Source: Spartobacteria bacterium UBA5019 (GTDB lineage Bacteria; Verrucomicrobiota; Verrucomicrobiia; Chthoniobacterales; Terrimicrobiaceae). Taken from it: a stretch of DNA of 45,082 nt. The notes under the pieces were generated by a model. It saw only the letters and a list, made by a program, of their open reading frames with translations, was not told the origin of the DNA and searched no databases. Shown here one piece after another: positions 1 through 8,191 of the stretch; positions within the stretch are counted from its first letter, which is position 1, and the number at the start of each line of letters is the position of its first letter. Where the stretch lies: positions 1 to 45,082 of the forward strand of contig DGXZ01000065.1 of the NCBI GenBank assembly GCA_002396485.1. Direction: 5' to 3'. Position numbers and translations under genes: made by a program.

Positions 1-113
1 AGGGCTCCGATTTTGCGTTCGATGACGGCGGTGCGCTTGAAGACGCCTTTTTCAATGCTTTTGCCGAGGGCTGCGGCTGCGGCGAGGAAGCGTTTCTCGG
101 CGCTGGAAATCAT
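1..113 (-). CDS. N-terminal fragment of an unrecognised protein (runs off the window)
   Basis: Only the first 37 codons are present, reading leftward from an ATG at 113-111. The start is well supported because the minus strand carries AAGGAGGAGACC directly before it, one of the best Shine-Dalgarno sequences in the window. The visible peptide begins MISSAEKRFLAAAAALGKSI and is Ala/Lys-rich, with the look of an amphipathic helix; there is no signal peptide. I do not recognise the family. It is divergent from valS, and the 190 bases between them (114-304) must hold both promoters, though I see no convincing -35/-10 pair. Confidence 0.55.
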   Translation of the reverse strand, partial: MISSAEKRFLAAAAALGKSIEKGVFKRTAVIERKIGA

Positions 114-304
114 GGTCTCCTCCTTGATGCGGCACAGGACTTTCTCCTCAACCCTGCGCATCCCGATTTTTCAAAGCTGAGCATCGACAAAGCGGTGTCG
201 TTTGATTTTGGAAGCTGATTGGCATTTTTGCCCGCTCAGTGATTTTTCAAAAGCCAACGAGGATTCCCGAGAAGCCGATTGAATGATGCGCGAATCCTTG
301 CACA

Positions 305-2908
305 ATGCCGCGCGTTATGTCCGAACTGCATAAAGCCTACGAACCTCAAGCCGTCGAAGATAAATGGTATTCCTGGTGGATCGAAAACGGTCTCTTTACC
401 GCCGATCCCGCTTCGCCGAAGCCCGCTTACTCGATCGTCATCCCGCCACCAAATGTCACCGGTGTTCTCACGCTCGGACATGTCCTCAACAACACGCTTC
501 AAGACATCCTCGCACGCCGCGCGCGCCAGACTGGGCATGAGGTTCTGTGGCTGCCAGGCACAGATCACGCCGGCATCGCCACGCAGACCGTCGTGGAGCG
601 CAAACTGCGCAAGGAGGAGAAAAAGACCCGCCATGATCTCGGCCGCGATGAGTTTCTGAAACGCGTCTGGGAGTGGAAGGAAAAACACGGTGGCATCATC
701 ATCAATCAACTCAAGAAACTCGGTTGCTCCTGCGACTGGACGCGCGAGCGCTTCACAATGGATGAAGCCTATGCGCGCAAGGTGCAGGAGGTTTTCGTTG
801 ATCTCCACGCCAAGGGGATGATTTATCGTGGCAAGCGGATGGTGAACTGGTGCCCCGTCTCACTCACAGCGCTCAGCGATGAGGAAGTCATTCCAAAAAA
901 CCAGAAAGGATTTTTCTACCACTACAAAGTCGAGGTCGTGGAAAGGCCCGGCACCTTCTTGGAAATTGCCACCACCCGCCCAGAGACGATCATGGCCGAT
1001 GCAGCTGTGGCTGTGAACCCGAAGGACCCCCGCTACACTGCGCTCATCGGCCTCCATGTGCGCCGCCCCCTCCCCGCCGGTGTGGAAGCCTTGCTTCCTA
1101 TCATCGGCGATGAGGCGGTGGATTTCGAATTCGGCACGGGCGTCTTGAAGGTGACTCCAGCGCACGACAAAACCGACTACGAGATCGGTCTGCGCCACAA
1201 CCTGCCTGTCGTCGATATTTTCAATCCGGACGCCACGCTGAATGACCTCGCCGGCGAGGAATTCACAGGCCTCGACCGCTTTGAAGCCCGCACAAAAGCC
1301 GTGGATAAGCTCCACGAACTCGGGCTCCTCGTCAAAGAGGAGCCCCACGAAAACAATGTCGGTTTCAGTGAACGCGCCGACGTGCCGATCGAACCCCGCC
1401 TTTCCGAGCAGTGGTTTTTAAAATATCCACAAACTGTCGAAGCCCGCGATGCCGTGCGGAAGCATCTCATCCGCTTCTTTCCCGACCGCTGGGAAAAAGT
1501 CTACGACCACTGGCTCGACAACATCCAGGACTGGTGCATTTCCCGCCAACTCTGGTGGGGTCATCGCATCCCAGTCTGGTATCCATCGGGGAAGAGCGAT
1601 GCGGAAAATGCAAAATGCCAGATCGAGTCGCCCGGCGAGGGCTGGGTGCAAGACTCCGATGTGCTCGACACCTGGTTCTCCTCGTGGCTGTGGGCCCATG
1701 AGACGATGGAACCCGCCGCGCTGGCGAAATTCTTCCCGACCAGCGTGCTGGTTACCGGCCCGGACATCATCTTTTTCTGGGTCGCGCGCATGATCATGGC
1801 GAGCCTCGAATACACTGGGCAGGTTCCTTTCAAGGATGTCTATTTCACGGGCATCATCCGCGACAAGCAGGGCCGCAAAATGTCCAAGAGCCTCGGCAAT
1901 TCGCCTGACCCGCTTGACCTCATCGCCAAGTACGGCGGGGATGGCATCCGCTTCGGACTCCTCCGCATCGCGCCGCAGGGACAAGATATCAAGTTCGACG
2001 AACAGCAAATCGTCGAGGGACGAAATTTCTGCAACAAGCTCTGGAACGCTTGCCGCTTTCGCCAAATGCAAGGACCGCTGGATCCGAATGCGGATCCCTC
2101 GAATCACGAACTCTCCCTCTTTGCTGGGGATCTTCTAGCCCGGCTTGACGCAACGATACAGCGCGTGAACGAAGGCTACGAAACCTACCGCTTCAGCGAT
2201 ATCGCCCAAGCTCTCTATGACTTCGTCTGGGGGGATTTCTGCGACCGCTTCATCGAAGTCGCAAAGTCGGATTTCGCCACCGACTCCCCTCGCCGCGCAG
2301 GGACACTGGCCACGCTGGATTACACCATCAAACGCATCCTCCAACTCCTCCATCCCTACGCGCCGTTCATCACGGAGGAACTCTGGAACGGACTCGGTCT
2401 TGGCACGGAAAGCCTCATGCAGAGCGGCTGGCCGAAAGCCTCAGACTTTGGAGCCGACTCGCGATCCGCAGCCGTTTTTGCGGCAGTCTCACAGGCCCGA
2501 AACATCCGTGCGACTTATGGCATTCCCGGCAACAAACGCCTGCCTTGGCAGCTCACCCCGGCAGCGGAGTGGCTAATTCACGAGGCCGCGGTGCTCTCAA
2601 TCCTCCTTCACGCGGAATCCCTCGCATTCTGCGAAGCCCCTCCGCAAGGCCATGCTGCTTGTCCGACGGACATCGGAACAATCTACCTCCCGCTTGAAGG
2701 TGTCATAGATCCTGCGACGGAAAAAAAACGCCTCGATGGAGAAATAACCAAAGTCGAAGCCGAAATCGAAAAAGTCGCCCGCAAGCTCGCCAGCGAAACC
2801 TTCGTGCAAAACGCTCCCACTGAAGTCGTCACCGAGCACCGCCAACGCCAACACGACTGGATCAACCGCCTCGCCGAACTCCAACGCGCACGAGATGGAT
2901 TGGCTTAA
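305..2908 (+). CDS. valS: Valyl-tRNA synthetase
   Basis: Class I aminoacyl-tRNA synthetase that charges tRNA-Val with valine in the cytoplasm. The protein is 867 residues, within the usual range for ValRS. The ATP-binding HIGH motif appears as TLGH (residues 56-59), preceded by the PPPNVTG stretch typical of ValRS. The KMSKS motif is exact at about residues 525-529. The CP1 editing insertion lies between them (about 200-340), and the C-terminus (about 805-865) is a charged coiled coil, as expected for the ValRS tRNA-binding arm. The ATG at 305 is used; another in-frame ATG at 317 would remove four residues. Neither has a clear ribosome-binding site. Confidence 0.97.
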   Translation: MPRVMSELHKAYEPQAVEDKWYSWWIENGLFTADPASPKPAYSIVIPPPNVTGVLTLGHVLNNTLQDILARRARQTGHEVLWLPGTDHAGIATQTVVERKLRKEEKKTRHDLGRDEFLKRVWEWKEKHGGIIINQLKKLGCSCDWTRERFTMDEAYARKVQEVFVDLHAKGMIYRGKRMVNWCPVSLTALSDEEVIPKNQKGFFYHYKVEVVERPGTFLEIATTRPETIMADAAVAVNPKDPRYTALIGLHVRRPLPAGVEALLPIIGDEAVDFEFGTGVLKVTPAHDKTDYEIGLRHNLPVVDIFNPDATLNDLAGEEFTGLDRFEARTKAVDKLHELGLLVKEEPHENNVGFSERADVPIEPRLSEQWFLKYPQTVEARDAVRKHLIRFFPDRWEKVYDHWLDNIQDWCISRQLWWGHRIPVWYPSGKSDAENAKCQIESPGEGWVQDSDVLDTWFSSWLWAHETMEPAALAKFFPTSVLVTGPDIIFFWVARMIMASLEYTGQVPFKDVYFTGIIRDKQGRKMSKSLGNSPDPLDLIAKYGGDGIRFGLLRIAPQGQDIKFDEQQIVEGRNFCNKLWNACRFRQMQGPLDPNADPSNHELSLFAGDLLARLDATIQRVNEGYETYRFSDIAQALYDFVWGDFCDRFIEVAKSDFATDSPRRAGTLATLDYTIKRILQLLHPYAPFITEELWNGLGLGTESLMQSGWPKASDFGADSRSAAVFAAVSQARNIRATYGIPGNKRLPWQLTPAAEWLIHEAAVLSILLHAESLAFCEAPPQGHAACPTDIGTIYLPLEGVIDPATEKKRLDGEITKVEAEIEKVARKLASETFVQNAPTEVVTEHRQRQHDWINRLAELQRARDGLA

Positions 2909-3013
2909 GAAGAGAGTCGCAGGGCATCGCACACATCACTGAGCCCAATGTAATGGTTGAACTGAGCCTAAAGCCTGTCCACGACATGACACCTTTTGAG
3001 TCGCGCCTTCTTC

Positions 3014-3670
3014 CTATGAGATTTCTGAGGAACGCAGTCCAAGTTTCATCAACCGGCAAACAAACCAACCGGTCAAAAAAGCCAGCGTCATCGAAACCAC
3101 AACATCCGAGGGATGGTGCGCTCCGATGGCAATGCTCGCCCAAGCCACAGCTCCCGCACCGATGAGAGCCAAGAATCCCCATACGGGGGCTGCGAAAACA
3201 ATCGCAGCGGCGAATCCAAACGCTGTGGCCGTATGGCCCGAGGGGAAGGAATTGTAGGCCGGCACGCCAACAAGAATCCGGCCATTGTGGTATGGCCCAT
3301 AGAAACCATGCTCGATCTTGGGACTCTCGCGCGGCCGTGTGCGTCCGGTGGTGAGCCTCGACGCATTCGCAATCATGCCGGCGAGCGTGGAGGCAATCAT
3401 CGCCGCAAGAATGATGCGGCTCCAACGCCGATTGCCGCGCGCTTTGGCGATGAGAAATCCAATGGCTGCCGCCACCATGATTGGTGGCCAGTCGCCCCAG
3501 ACACGGACCTTACCATAAATTTGAGCCTCCGGGGTTTTTTGCCATTTGGGCCCTTGGGCCTCGACCAGATGCTGCCGAATCGGAAGGTCAAATTGGAAAG
3601 CCAGGACACAAAGAACCCCTCCCAGCAATAGGATCAGCAAGGGCGTGCGATAGACGCGAAGAAAACTCAT
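3014..3670 (-). CDS. PAP2-family membrane phosphatase
   Basis: A 218-residue integral membrane protein of the type 2 phosphatidic acid phosphatase superfamily, which dephosphorylates lipid phosphates such as undecaprenyl pyrophosphate or phosphatidic acid at the membrane. Hydrophobic segments lie at about 9-25, 64-75, 86-103, 147-175 and 190-208. Motif 1 is present as R-x6-RP (105-113, Arg for the usual Lys). Motif 2 is FPSGH with His146. Motif 3 keeps His185 and Asp189, but the Arg normally six residues before that His is Ser179. The start codon overlaps the hemB stop by 4 bases (ATGA), so the two are probably translated together. Substrate is not predictable; the altered motif 3 leaves activity in some doubt. 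Confidence 0.85.
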   Translation of the reverse strand: MSFLRVYRTPLLILLLGGVLCVLAFQFDLPIRQHLVEAQGPKWQKTPEAQIYGKVRVWGDWPPIMVAAAIGFLIAKARGNRRWSRIILAAMIASTLAGMIANASRLTTGRTRPRESPKIEHGFYGPYHNGRILVGVPAYNSFPSGHTATAFGFAAAIVFAAPVWGFLALIGAGAVAWASIAIGAHHPSDVVVSMTLAFLTGWFVCRLMKLGLRSSEIS

Positions 3671-4656
3671 CGCATTTCAGCAGCAACCTCCGCTGCGAAG
3701 TAGGTAAGAATCATATCCGCACCAGCCCGCTTGATGGCCACGAGCGATTCATCCCGCGTGCGCTTGTAGTCAAGCCAACCAAGGCGTGCCGCCGCGTGGA
3801 TTTGGGAAAACTCCCCGCTCACCTGGTAAGCGGCGAGCGGCGCATCGCAACTCTGCCGAACGGAGCGGATGATATCCAGATAGGCCCCGGCAGGTTTGAC
3901 GATAACGATGTCGGCCCCCTCCTCCAAATCGAGACGCACCTCGCGCATGGCCTCCCGGGAATTTGCCGGATCCATCTGGTAGGTGGATTTGCTGATCGCA
4001 TCCTTGCCGATCTTGCTGCCCACCGCGTCGCGGAATGGCCCGTAGTAGGCCGAGGTATACTTGGCAGCGTACGACATGATGCCGGTTTGTTGAAATCCTG
4101 CCGCATCGAGCGCACGGCGCACTGAGGCGATGCGGCCGTCCATCATATCCGATGGTGCCACAATATCGGCACCGGCCTGCGCTTCCATGACAGCCAAGCG
4201 GCAGAGCACCTCGACCGTACTGTCATTTTCAACCGACGAACCATCCGCCGACAGCAGGCCGTCATGCCCATGGTCGGTATAGGGGTCTAATGCCACATCG
4301 GTGATGACAACCAGGTTGGGAAACCGCTTTTTGATCTCTGAAACAGCGCGGTAGAGAAGATTCGAAGTTTCGAAGGCATGCGAACCGACATCATTTTTCA
4401 GCGTTGGGTCGATGCTTGGAAAAATAGCCACGGCCGGAATGTGCAACTCCAGCGCGCGCTCACAGGCCCGCAGCAAGGAGGCTTCACCAAGCCTCGAAAC
4501 CCCTGGCATGGACTCAATCGCGAGGTCATCCTTCGACTCATGAATGAACAGCGGCCAGATCAAATCCTCCGGACGCAGAACCGTCTCGCGGACAAGTCGG
4601 CGAATGTTATCGGAGCGTCTATTGCGGCGGGGACGCTGAAGGATTTCAAGTGGCAT
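3667..4656 (-). CDS. hemB: Porphobilinogen synthase (delta-aminolevulinic acid dehydratase)
   Basis: Condenses two 5-aminolevulinate molecules into porphobilinogen in tetrapyrrole/heme synthesis. With the ATG at 4656 the protein is 329 residues, the normal length; the open frame extends 5 codons upstream only to a TTG. The two Schiff-base lysines are visible in YAAKYTSAYYGPFRDA (about Lys199) and in IVKPAGAYLDII (about Lys254). The metal loop reads DVALDPYTDHGHDG (about 120-133): the three zinc-binding cysteines of the animal/yeast-type enzyme are replaced by Ala, Asp and Asp, which is the Mg2+-dependent type. It is the upstream gene of a two-gene unit with the PAP2 phosphatase, joined by a 4-base overlap. 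Confidence 0.96.
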   Translation of the reverse strand: MPLEILQRPRRNRRSDNIRRLVRETVLRPEDLIWPLFIHESKDDLAIESMPGVSRLGEASLLRACERALELHIPAVAIFPSIDPTLKNDVGSHAFETSNLLYRAVSEIKKRFPNLVVITDVALDPYTDHGHDGLLSADGSSVENDSTVEVLCRLAVMEAQAGADIVAPSDMMDGRIASVRRALDAAGFQQTGIMSYAAKYTSAYYGPFRDAVGSKIGKDAISKSTYQMDPANSREAMREVRLDLEEGADIVIVKPAGAYLDIIRSVRQSCDAPLAAYQVSGEFSQIHAAARLGWLDYKRTRDESLVAIKRAGADMILTYFAAEVAAEMR

Positions 4657-4754
4657 GGTCGGAGGGTGCAACTACGACGGGGGATCGTCAAGACGCCTGC
4701 TCGAAGGCTGAAATCCCTTCCCTACCCTGCGGCGAGGAGCCATCCTCACTGAAT

Positions 4755-5276
4755 ATGACCGAGCAATTTCCAAAGCAGACCATCGAGTCACTGTGGGCCC
4801 CATGGCGGGTCGAGTATTTCCAGGCCGAACACCGCAGCGGGGTTGATTTTCTATCCGAAGCCGCTGCTTCGAGTGATGATGCCGCACACTTCGTGGTGGC
4901 CAGGCGACCCACCGCTTTTCTTGTCATGAATAAATACCCCTACTCCGCAGGGCATCTCATGGCTGTTCCGTGCCGGAAGGTTGTCAAAATGTCGGAGGTC
5001 ACCGAAGACGAAATCCTCGACCTCTGGCGACTGAGTGCACACGCGCAGCGGTTGCTTGAGATCGCGGTGAAGGCCCAAGGATTCAATATCGGCTGGAATC
5101 TCGGAAAGGCCTCTGGAGCTGGAGTGGAAGACCACCTGCACATCCACATCGTTCCCCGCTGGGTGGGCGACTCGAACTTCATCGCCGTGGTCGGCGGAAC
5201 ACGCATCATCCCGGAAGGCCTGATGCCACTTTACGACCGACTGGTAGCCATCGACAGAGAACTCAATTTTTCATGA
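4755..5276 (+). CDS. HIT-family hydrolase/phosphorylase (Ap4A-type)
   Basis: A 173-residue histidine-triad protein. The N-terminus has the LWAPWRVEY stretch characteristic of the HIT subgroup annotated as Ap4A hydrolase or adenylyltransferase. The triad itself is DHLHIHIVPRW, with His127, His129 (the expected nucleotidylated residue) and His131. The frame is open to 4650, but the ATG at 4755 is chosen because the family's conserved N-terminus starts a few residues later; GGCGAGGAG lies about 16 bases upstream. The stop overlaps the start of the following ClpX-like gene by 4 bases (ATGA), indicating translational coupling. The likely substrate is a dinucleoside polyphosphate or nucleotide conjugate (family knowledge), not shown by the sequence. 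Confidence 0.9.
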   Translation: MTEQFPKQTIESLWAPWRVEYFQAEHRSGVDFLSEAAASSDDAAHFVVARRPTAFLVMNKYPYSAGHLMAVPCRKVVKMSEVTEDEILDLWRLSAHAQRLLEIAVKAQGFNIGWNLGKASGAGVEDHLHIHIVPRWVGDSNFIAVVGGTRIIPEGLMPLYDRLVAIDRELNFS

Positions 5277-6448
5277 AACCAACCACACTCGGTCCCGTCA
5301 CAGCAGGAATTCCTAAAAAACTCCGCCGCATCAGCGAGCCAGCGATCTCGAAGGTCGCCATCCGGCGCAAGCCAGCGCCCTCACAGGAGTTTTCCTTCAG
5401 CCTCAAACCGGCGGATATCGCCAGGCACCTCAACCGCTTTGTCATTGGCCAAAGCGAAGCCAAGAAGGTTCTCGGAGTGGCTCTTTGCGATCACTTTCAA
5501 CATGTGCGCCTCACGCTGGAGGGTCAGGATGCTCCATTTTATCAAAAGCAAAATGTCCTCCTGCTCGGCCCCACGGGCGTCGGAAAAACCCACCTCATTC
5601 GCTCTGCGGCCGATCTCATCGGAGTTCCCTTCGTGAAAGCGGATGCCACCAAGTTCAGCGAAACAGGCTATGTCGGCGGCGATGTGGACGACCTCGTGCG
5701 CGACCTCATCCGCCGCGCTGGAGGTGATATCAAACGCGCCTCCCACGGCATCATCTACCTCGATGAAGTGGACAAACTGGCCGGGTCATCCGAGGGCGGC
5801 GGACGCGATGTCTCCGGGCGCGGCGTCCAAACCAACCTGCTTAAAATCATGGAAGACGGCGATGTGCCTGTGCTGTCTCCAAATGATGTGACCGGCCAGC
5901 TCCAGTCCGCCATGAGTGCCGCCCGGGGCAACACGCCGGGAATGCCCGACACGATTTCGACACGCCACATCCTCTTTATCGCTAGCGGAGCCTTTGTCGG
6001 CCTGGATGGAATCATCCGCTCCCGCCTCGCTCAAAACTCGATGTCACCCGCGAAGGCTGTGGCGCAGGCTGGCACGAGCGACTTCATTCGCTTTGGGCTC
6101 GAACCGGAATTCATCGGGCGCCTGCCTGTGCGTGTCGCCTGCCATGCGCTCGACGAGGACGACCTTTTTCAGGTTTTGGAAAAAAGCGAAAGCAGTCTAA
6201 TCCACCAATACAAACGATCTTTCGCCGCCTACGGCATCAAGCTCCAGTTCGAGCCTTGCGCGCTCCGCAAGCTCGCCGCGCTGGCCCGCACCGAGCAAAC
6301 AGGTGCCCGCGGCCTGATGACCGTTCTCGAGCGCACCTTCCGCGACCTCAAGTTCCGTCTGCCTTCGAGCCGCCTGCGCGCGCTGACCATCACCGCGCAA
6401 ACGGTCGAGAATCCCGCAGCGGCGCTGGCGAAGCTCTTAAAAAAATGA
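5273..6448 (+). CDS. ClpX-like AAA+ ATPase lacking the zinc-binding domain
   Basis: A 391-residue AAA+ unfoldase closest to ClpX. Visible motifs: Walker A GPTGVGKT (99-106), pore-loop GYVG (132-135), Walker B IIYLDE (160-165), a ClpX-like DVSGRGVQ stretch (179-186), SGAFVGLD (238-245), FIGRLPV (280-286), and the sensor-II region GARGLM. The N-terminus is a basic, Pro-rich segment of about 45 residues with no Cys4 zinc-binding domain. The loop that in ClpX carries the ClpP-docking IGF tripeptide (here about 250-270) has no such tripeptide, and the RKH loop is replaced by a different, longer loop (about 203-230). It may therefore work without ClpP as a remodelling ATPase (inference). Coupled by overlap to the HIT gene. 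Confidence 0.85.
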   Translation: MKPTTLGPVTAGIPKKLRRISEPAISKVAIRRKPAPSQEFSFSLKPADIARHLNRFVIGQSEAKKVLGVALCDHFQHVRLTLEGQDAPFYQKQNVLLLGPTGVGKTHLIRSAADLIGVPFVKADATKFSETGYVGGDVDDLVRDLIRRAGGDIKRASHGIIYLDEVDKLAGSSEGGGRDVSGRGVQTNLLKIMEDGDVPVLSPNDVTGQLQSAMSAARGNTPGMPDTISTRHILFIASGAFVGLDGIIRSRLAQNSMSPAKAVAQAGTSDFIRFGLEPEFIGRLPVRVACHALDEDDLFQVLEKSESSLIHQYKRSFAAYGIKLQFEPCALRKLAALARTEQTGARGLMTVLERTFRDLKFRLPSSRLRALTITAQTVENPAAALAKLLKK

Positions 6449-6741
6449 CGCATCGGCTGCCCGTCTTCCACGGCACCTACTATTTCTGCGGTCAGTAGAT
6501 CGCATGCTTGCGGAAGTGACGGAAGACTCCTTGCACTACCGCCCCGACTCGAATGACGCATCGGATTATCCGGAAATCCCGGAGGCGAAATTCGCAGCGC
6601 GGTGCAGTTGATTCGCCCGGATGGCACCCGCGCGCCTGGCGCCGCAGCCATATTGGAACTCACTGCTCCGCATAGCGCCGCTGCGCGAACGGGACTTTGT
6701 CTTAACCCAAGCTTTCACCCAAAAAGCGAAGAAGCTGAATC
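6449..6741. other. Intergenic region between the convergent ClpX-like and tonB genes
   Basis: About 290 bases lie between the stops of two convergent genes. I see no credible reading frame; the open frame across it on the minus strand is antisense to the ClpX-like gene's end. ATGACGCATCGG occurs at about 6445 and ATGACGCATCGGAT again at about 6553, a short direct repeat that may be chance. No clear hairpin followed by a T-run is visible. Confidence 0.4.
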
Positions 6742-7746
6742 CTACTGGAGTTCGAAGTTGATGTTGACGGTGTAAGTGTCGCCGATGCCGAGTCCTGTGG
6801 GCAGCGCGTCGATGCGGGGAACGCGGTTGAGTGCGGCAAGGACGGATTGGTCCATGAGTGGGTTTCCACTGGAGCGAACGATGTCAGCACTGGCAATGGT
6901 GCCGTCGCGTTTGATCTGGATTTTTACTGTGCAGACGAAGGATTTATCCTGCTCGAAGATGGAGGTGGGTTGCTCCCATTGGCTGAAGAAGCGGTCATGG
7001 ATGAGTTCATGATACCACCCGAATTCGCTGGCGGTGCCACCGGCTCCACCTTTACCAGTGCCGCTCGCCGCCGTGCCACCGCCACCACCGGATGCCCCTG
7101 GTTTGCCTGCGCCTTGGCTGGGAGACTTACCATCGCTGGGCGATGTAGACGGTTTTGCTGAACCAGAAGCTGCACTTGGTGAAGAGGAGGGAGAGGCTTT
7201 GGGTGATGCGCCTGGGGACGGCTTGGGCGATGCGGCGGGAGAGGCTTTTGGAGAAACTGAAGGCGATGCCTTCGGGGAAGGACTGGCGGAGGGCTTCGGC
7301 GTGGGCGTGGCCGAAGGTTTGGGTTTGGGCGAAGGCGTCGGGCTGGGCTTGGGTTTAGGAGTGGGAGTTGAGGTCGGCTTCGGTTTGGGTGTCGGTGTTG
7401 GGGTAGGCTTGGGACTGGGCTTCGGGGTGGGGGTTGGCGTGGCCTCGACGAGATCGGATTTATCGGGACTGGGTTCTGGAGTTGGCTCTAGGGTTGGTTC
7501 CGGAGTCGGCTCGGGAGTGGGTTCCGGCGTTGGCTCGGGTTTGGGTTCCAGCTTCTCCTCGACTTCCTGCGGAGAGCTTCCTACGCCAGCGGCGGCAGCG
7601 GCAGCAAAGGAACCGGGATTCACCCAAGTGATGTCGCCCTGTGGCTTTTTGATTTCACGCTTGGTGAAGTACAGAATGGCCCCAATGAGGAGAATGTGAA
7701 GAGCGGCGACGACGATCAGGTTCCGCCTGAAATGCGGATTTTCCAT
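6742..7746 (-). CDS. tonB: TonB-family energy transducer
   Basis: A 334-residue periplasm-spanning protein that would couple the ExbB/ExbD motor to outer-membrane transporters. It has a short cytoplasmic N-terminus, one membrane anchor (about 10-27), a very long Pro-rich linker (about 62-240) and a C-terminal TonB/TolA-like domain (about 241-334) with the typical VKIQIKRDGTI and SGNPLMDQSVLAAL stretches. The linker is segregated by charge: an EP/TP acidic part (65-99), a KP basic part (103-185), then Ser/Ala- and Gly-rich parts. It starts one base after the exbD stop. TolA is the alternative, but no tolB or pal follows, so TonB is preferred. Confidence 0.88.
   Translation of the reverse strand: MENPHFRRNLIVVAALHILLIGAILYFTKREIKKPQGDITWVNPGSFAAAAAAGVGSSPQEVEEKLEPKPEPTPEPTPEPTPEPTLEPTPEPSPDKSDLVEATPTPTPKPSPKPTPTPTPKPKPTSTPTPKPKPSPTPSPKPKPSATPTPKPSASPSPKASPSVSPKASPAASPKPSPGASPKASPSSSPSAASGSAKPSTSPSDGKSPSQGAGKPGASGGGGGTAASGTGKGGAGGTASEFGWYHELIHDRFFSQWEQPTSIFEQDKSFVCTVKIQIKRDGTIASADIVRSSGNPLMDQSVLAALNRVPRIDALPTGLGIGDTYTVNINFELQ
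7027..7563 (-). repeat. Low-complexity DNA encoding the TonB Pro-rich linker
   Basis: About 180 codons of near-repetitive sequence encode tandem Pro-x dipeptides (EPTP, KPSP, SPKASP). On the plus strand it appears as GGTTTGGG/GGCTCGGG-like repeats, and it produces a spurious 221-codon Gly/Val open frame there. Such DNA is prone to slipped-strand length change, so the linker length may vary between strains. Confidence 0.85.
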
Positions 7747-7747
7747 G

Positions 7748-8185
7748 TCAGCGGGCTTTGGCTGGAGCGTCGGGGCCGTCTTTGAGCGTCATGACTCCGA
7801 CTTTGGTGATTCCGACGCGCTGGAGAATGTCCATGACGGAAATAAATTTTTGAATCGGGAGTTCAAAATGGGGGCGGACGATGACGGCGGTATCGGGCTT
7901 TTCGACTTTGAGAGCGACAAGACGGGATTCGAGGTCGGCGGGTGTGACAACTGTATTGTCGATCTTGAGTATGTTGTTTTTATCAATCGAGATATTGAAT
8001 GTCTGCGAGGGGTTCGATGAACCAGCCGCTGTGGAGCTTTTTGGAACGACCAAATCCATGCTGTTCTCGATCAACGGGGTGGTAATCATGAAAATGATCA
8101 ACAACACAAAGACCAAATCTAGCATGGGGGTGATGTTCAGCTCCGTGAGGCCGTGCAGCCCATTTTTCGAAGAGTAGCGTCGCAT
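7748..8185 (-). CDS. exbD: ExbD/TolR-family proton-channel subunit
   Basis: A 145-residue inner-membrane protein with the family architecture: short N-terminal tail, one membrane helix (about 20-40) and a periplasmic domain. The helix begins ITPMLDLVFVLLIIFMI, with the conserved Asp (about residue 23) that carries protons in ExbD/TolR. The periplasmic part includes LKIDNTVVTPADLE, typical of the fold. It is the middle gene of exbB-exbD-tonB, 6 bases after exbB and 1 base before tonB. Together they would harvest the proton gradient to power outer-membrane uptake, probably of sugars or siderophores (inference). Confidence 0.94.
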   Translation of the reverse strand: MRRYSSKNGLHGLTELNITPMLDLVFVLLIIFMITTPLIENSMDLVVPKSSTAAGSSNPSQTFNISIDKNNILKIDNTVVTPADLESRLVALKVEKPDTAVIVRPHFELPIQKFISVMDILQRVGITKVGVMTLKDGPDAPAKAR

Positions 8186-8191
8186 GCGGAG

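Noticed and set aside
7034..7699. 221-codon Gly/Val-rich plus-strand open frame
   Set aside because: It is the reverse reading of the TonB Pro-rich linker, an artefact of the repeat.
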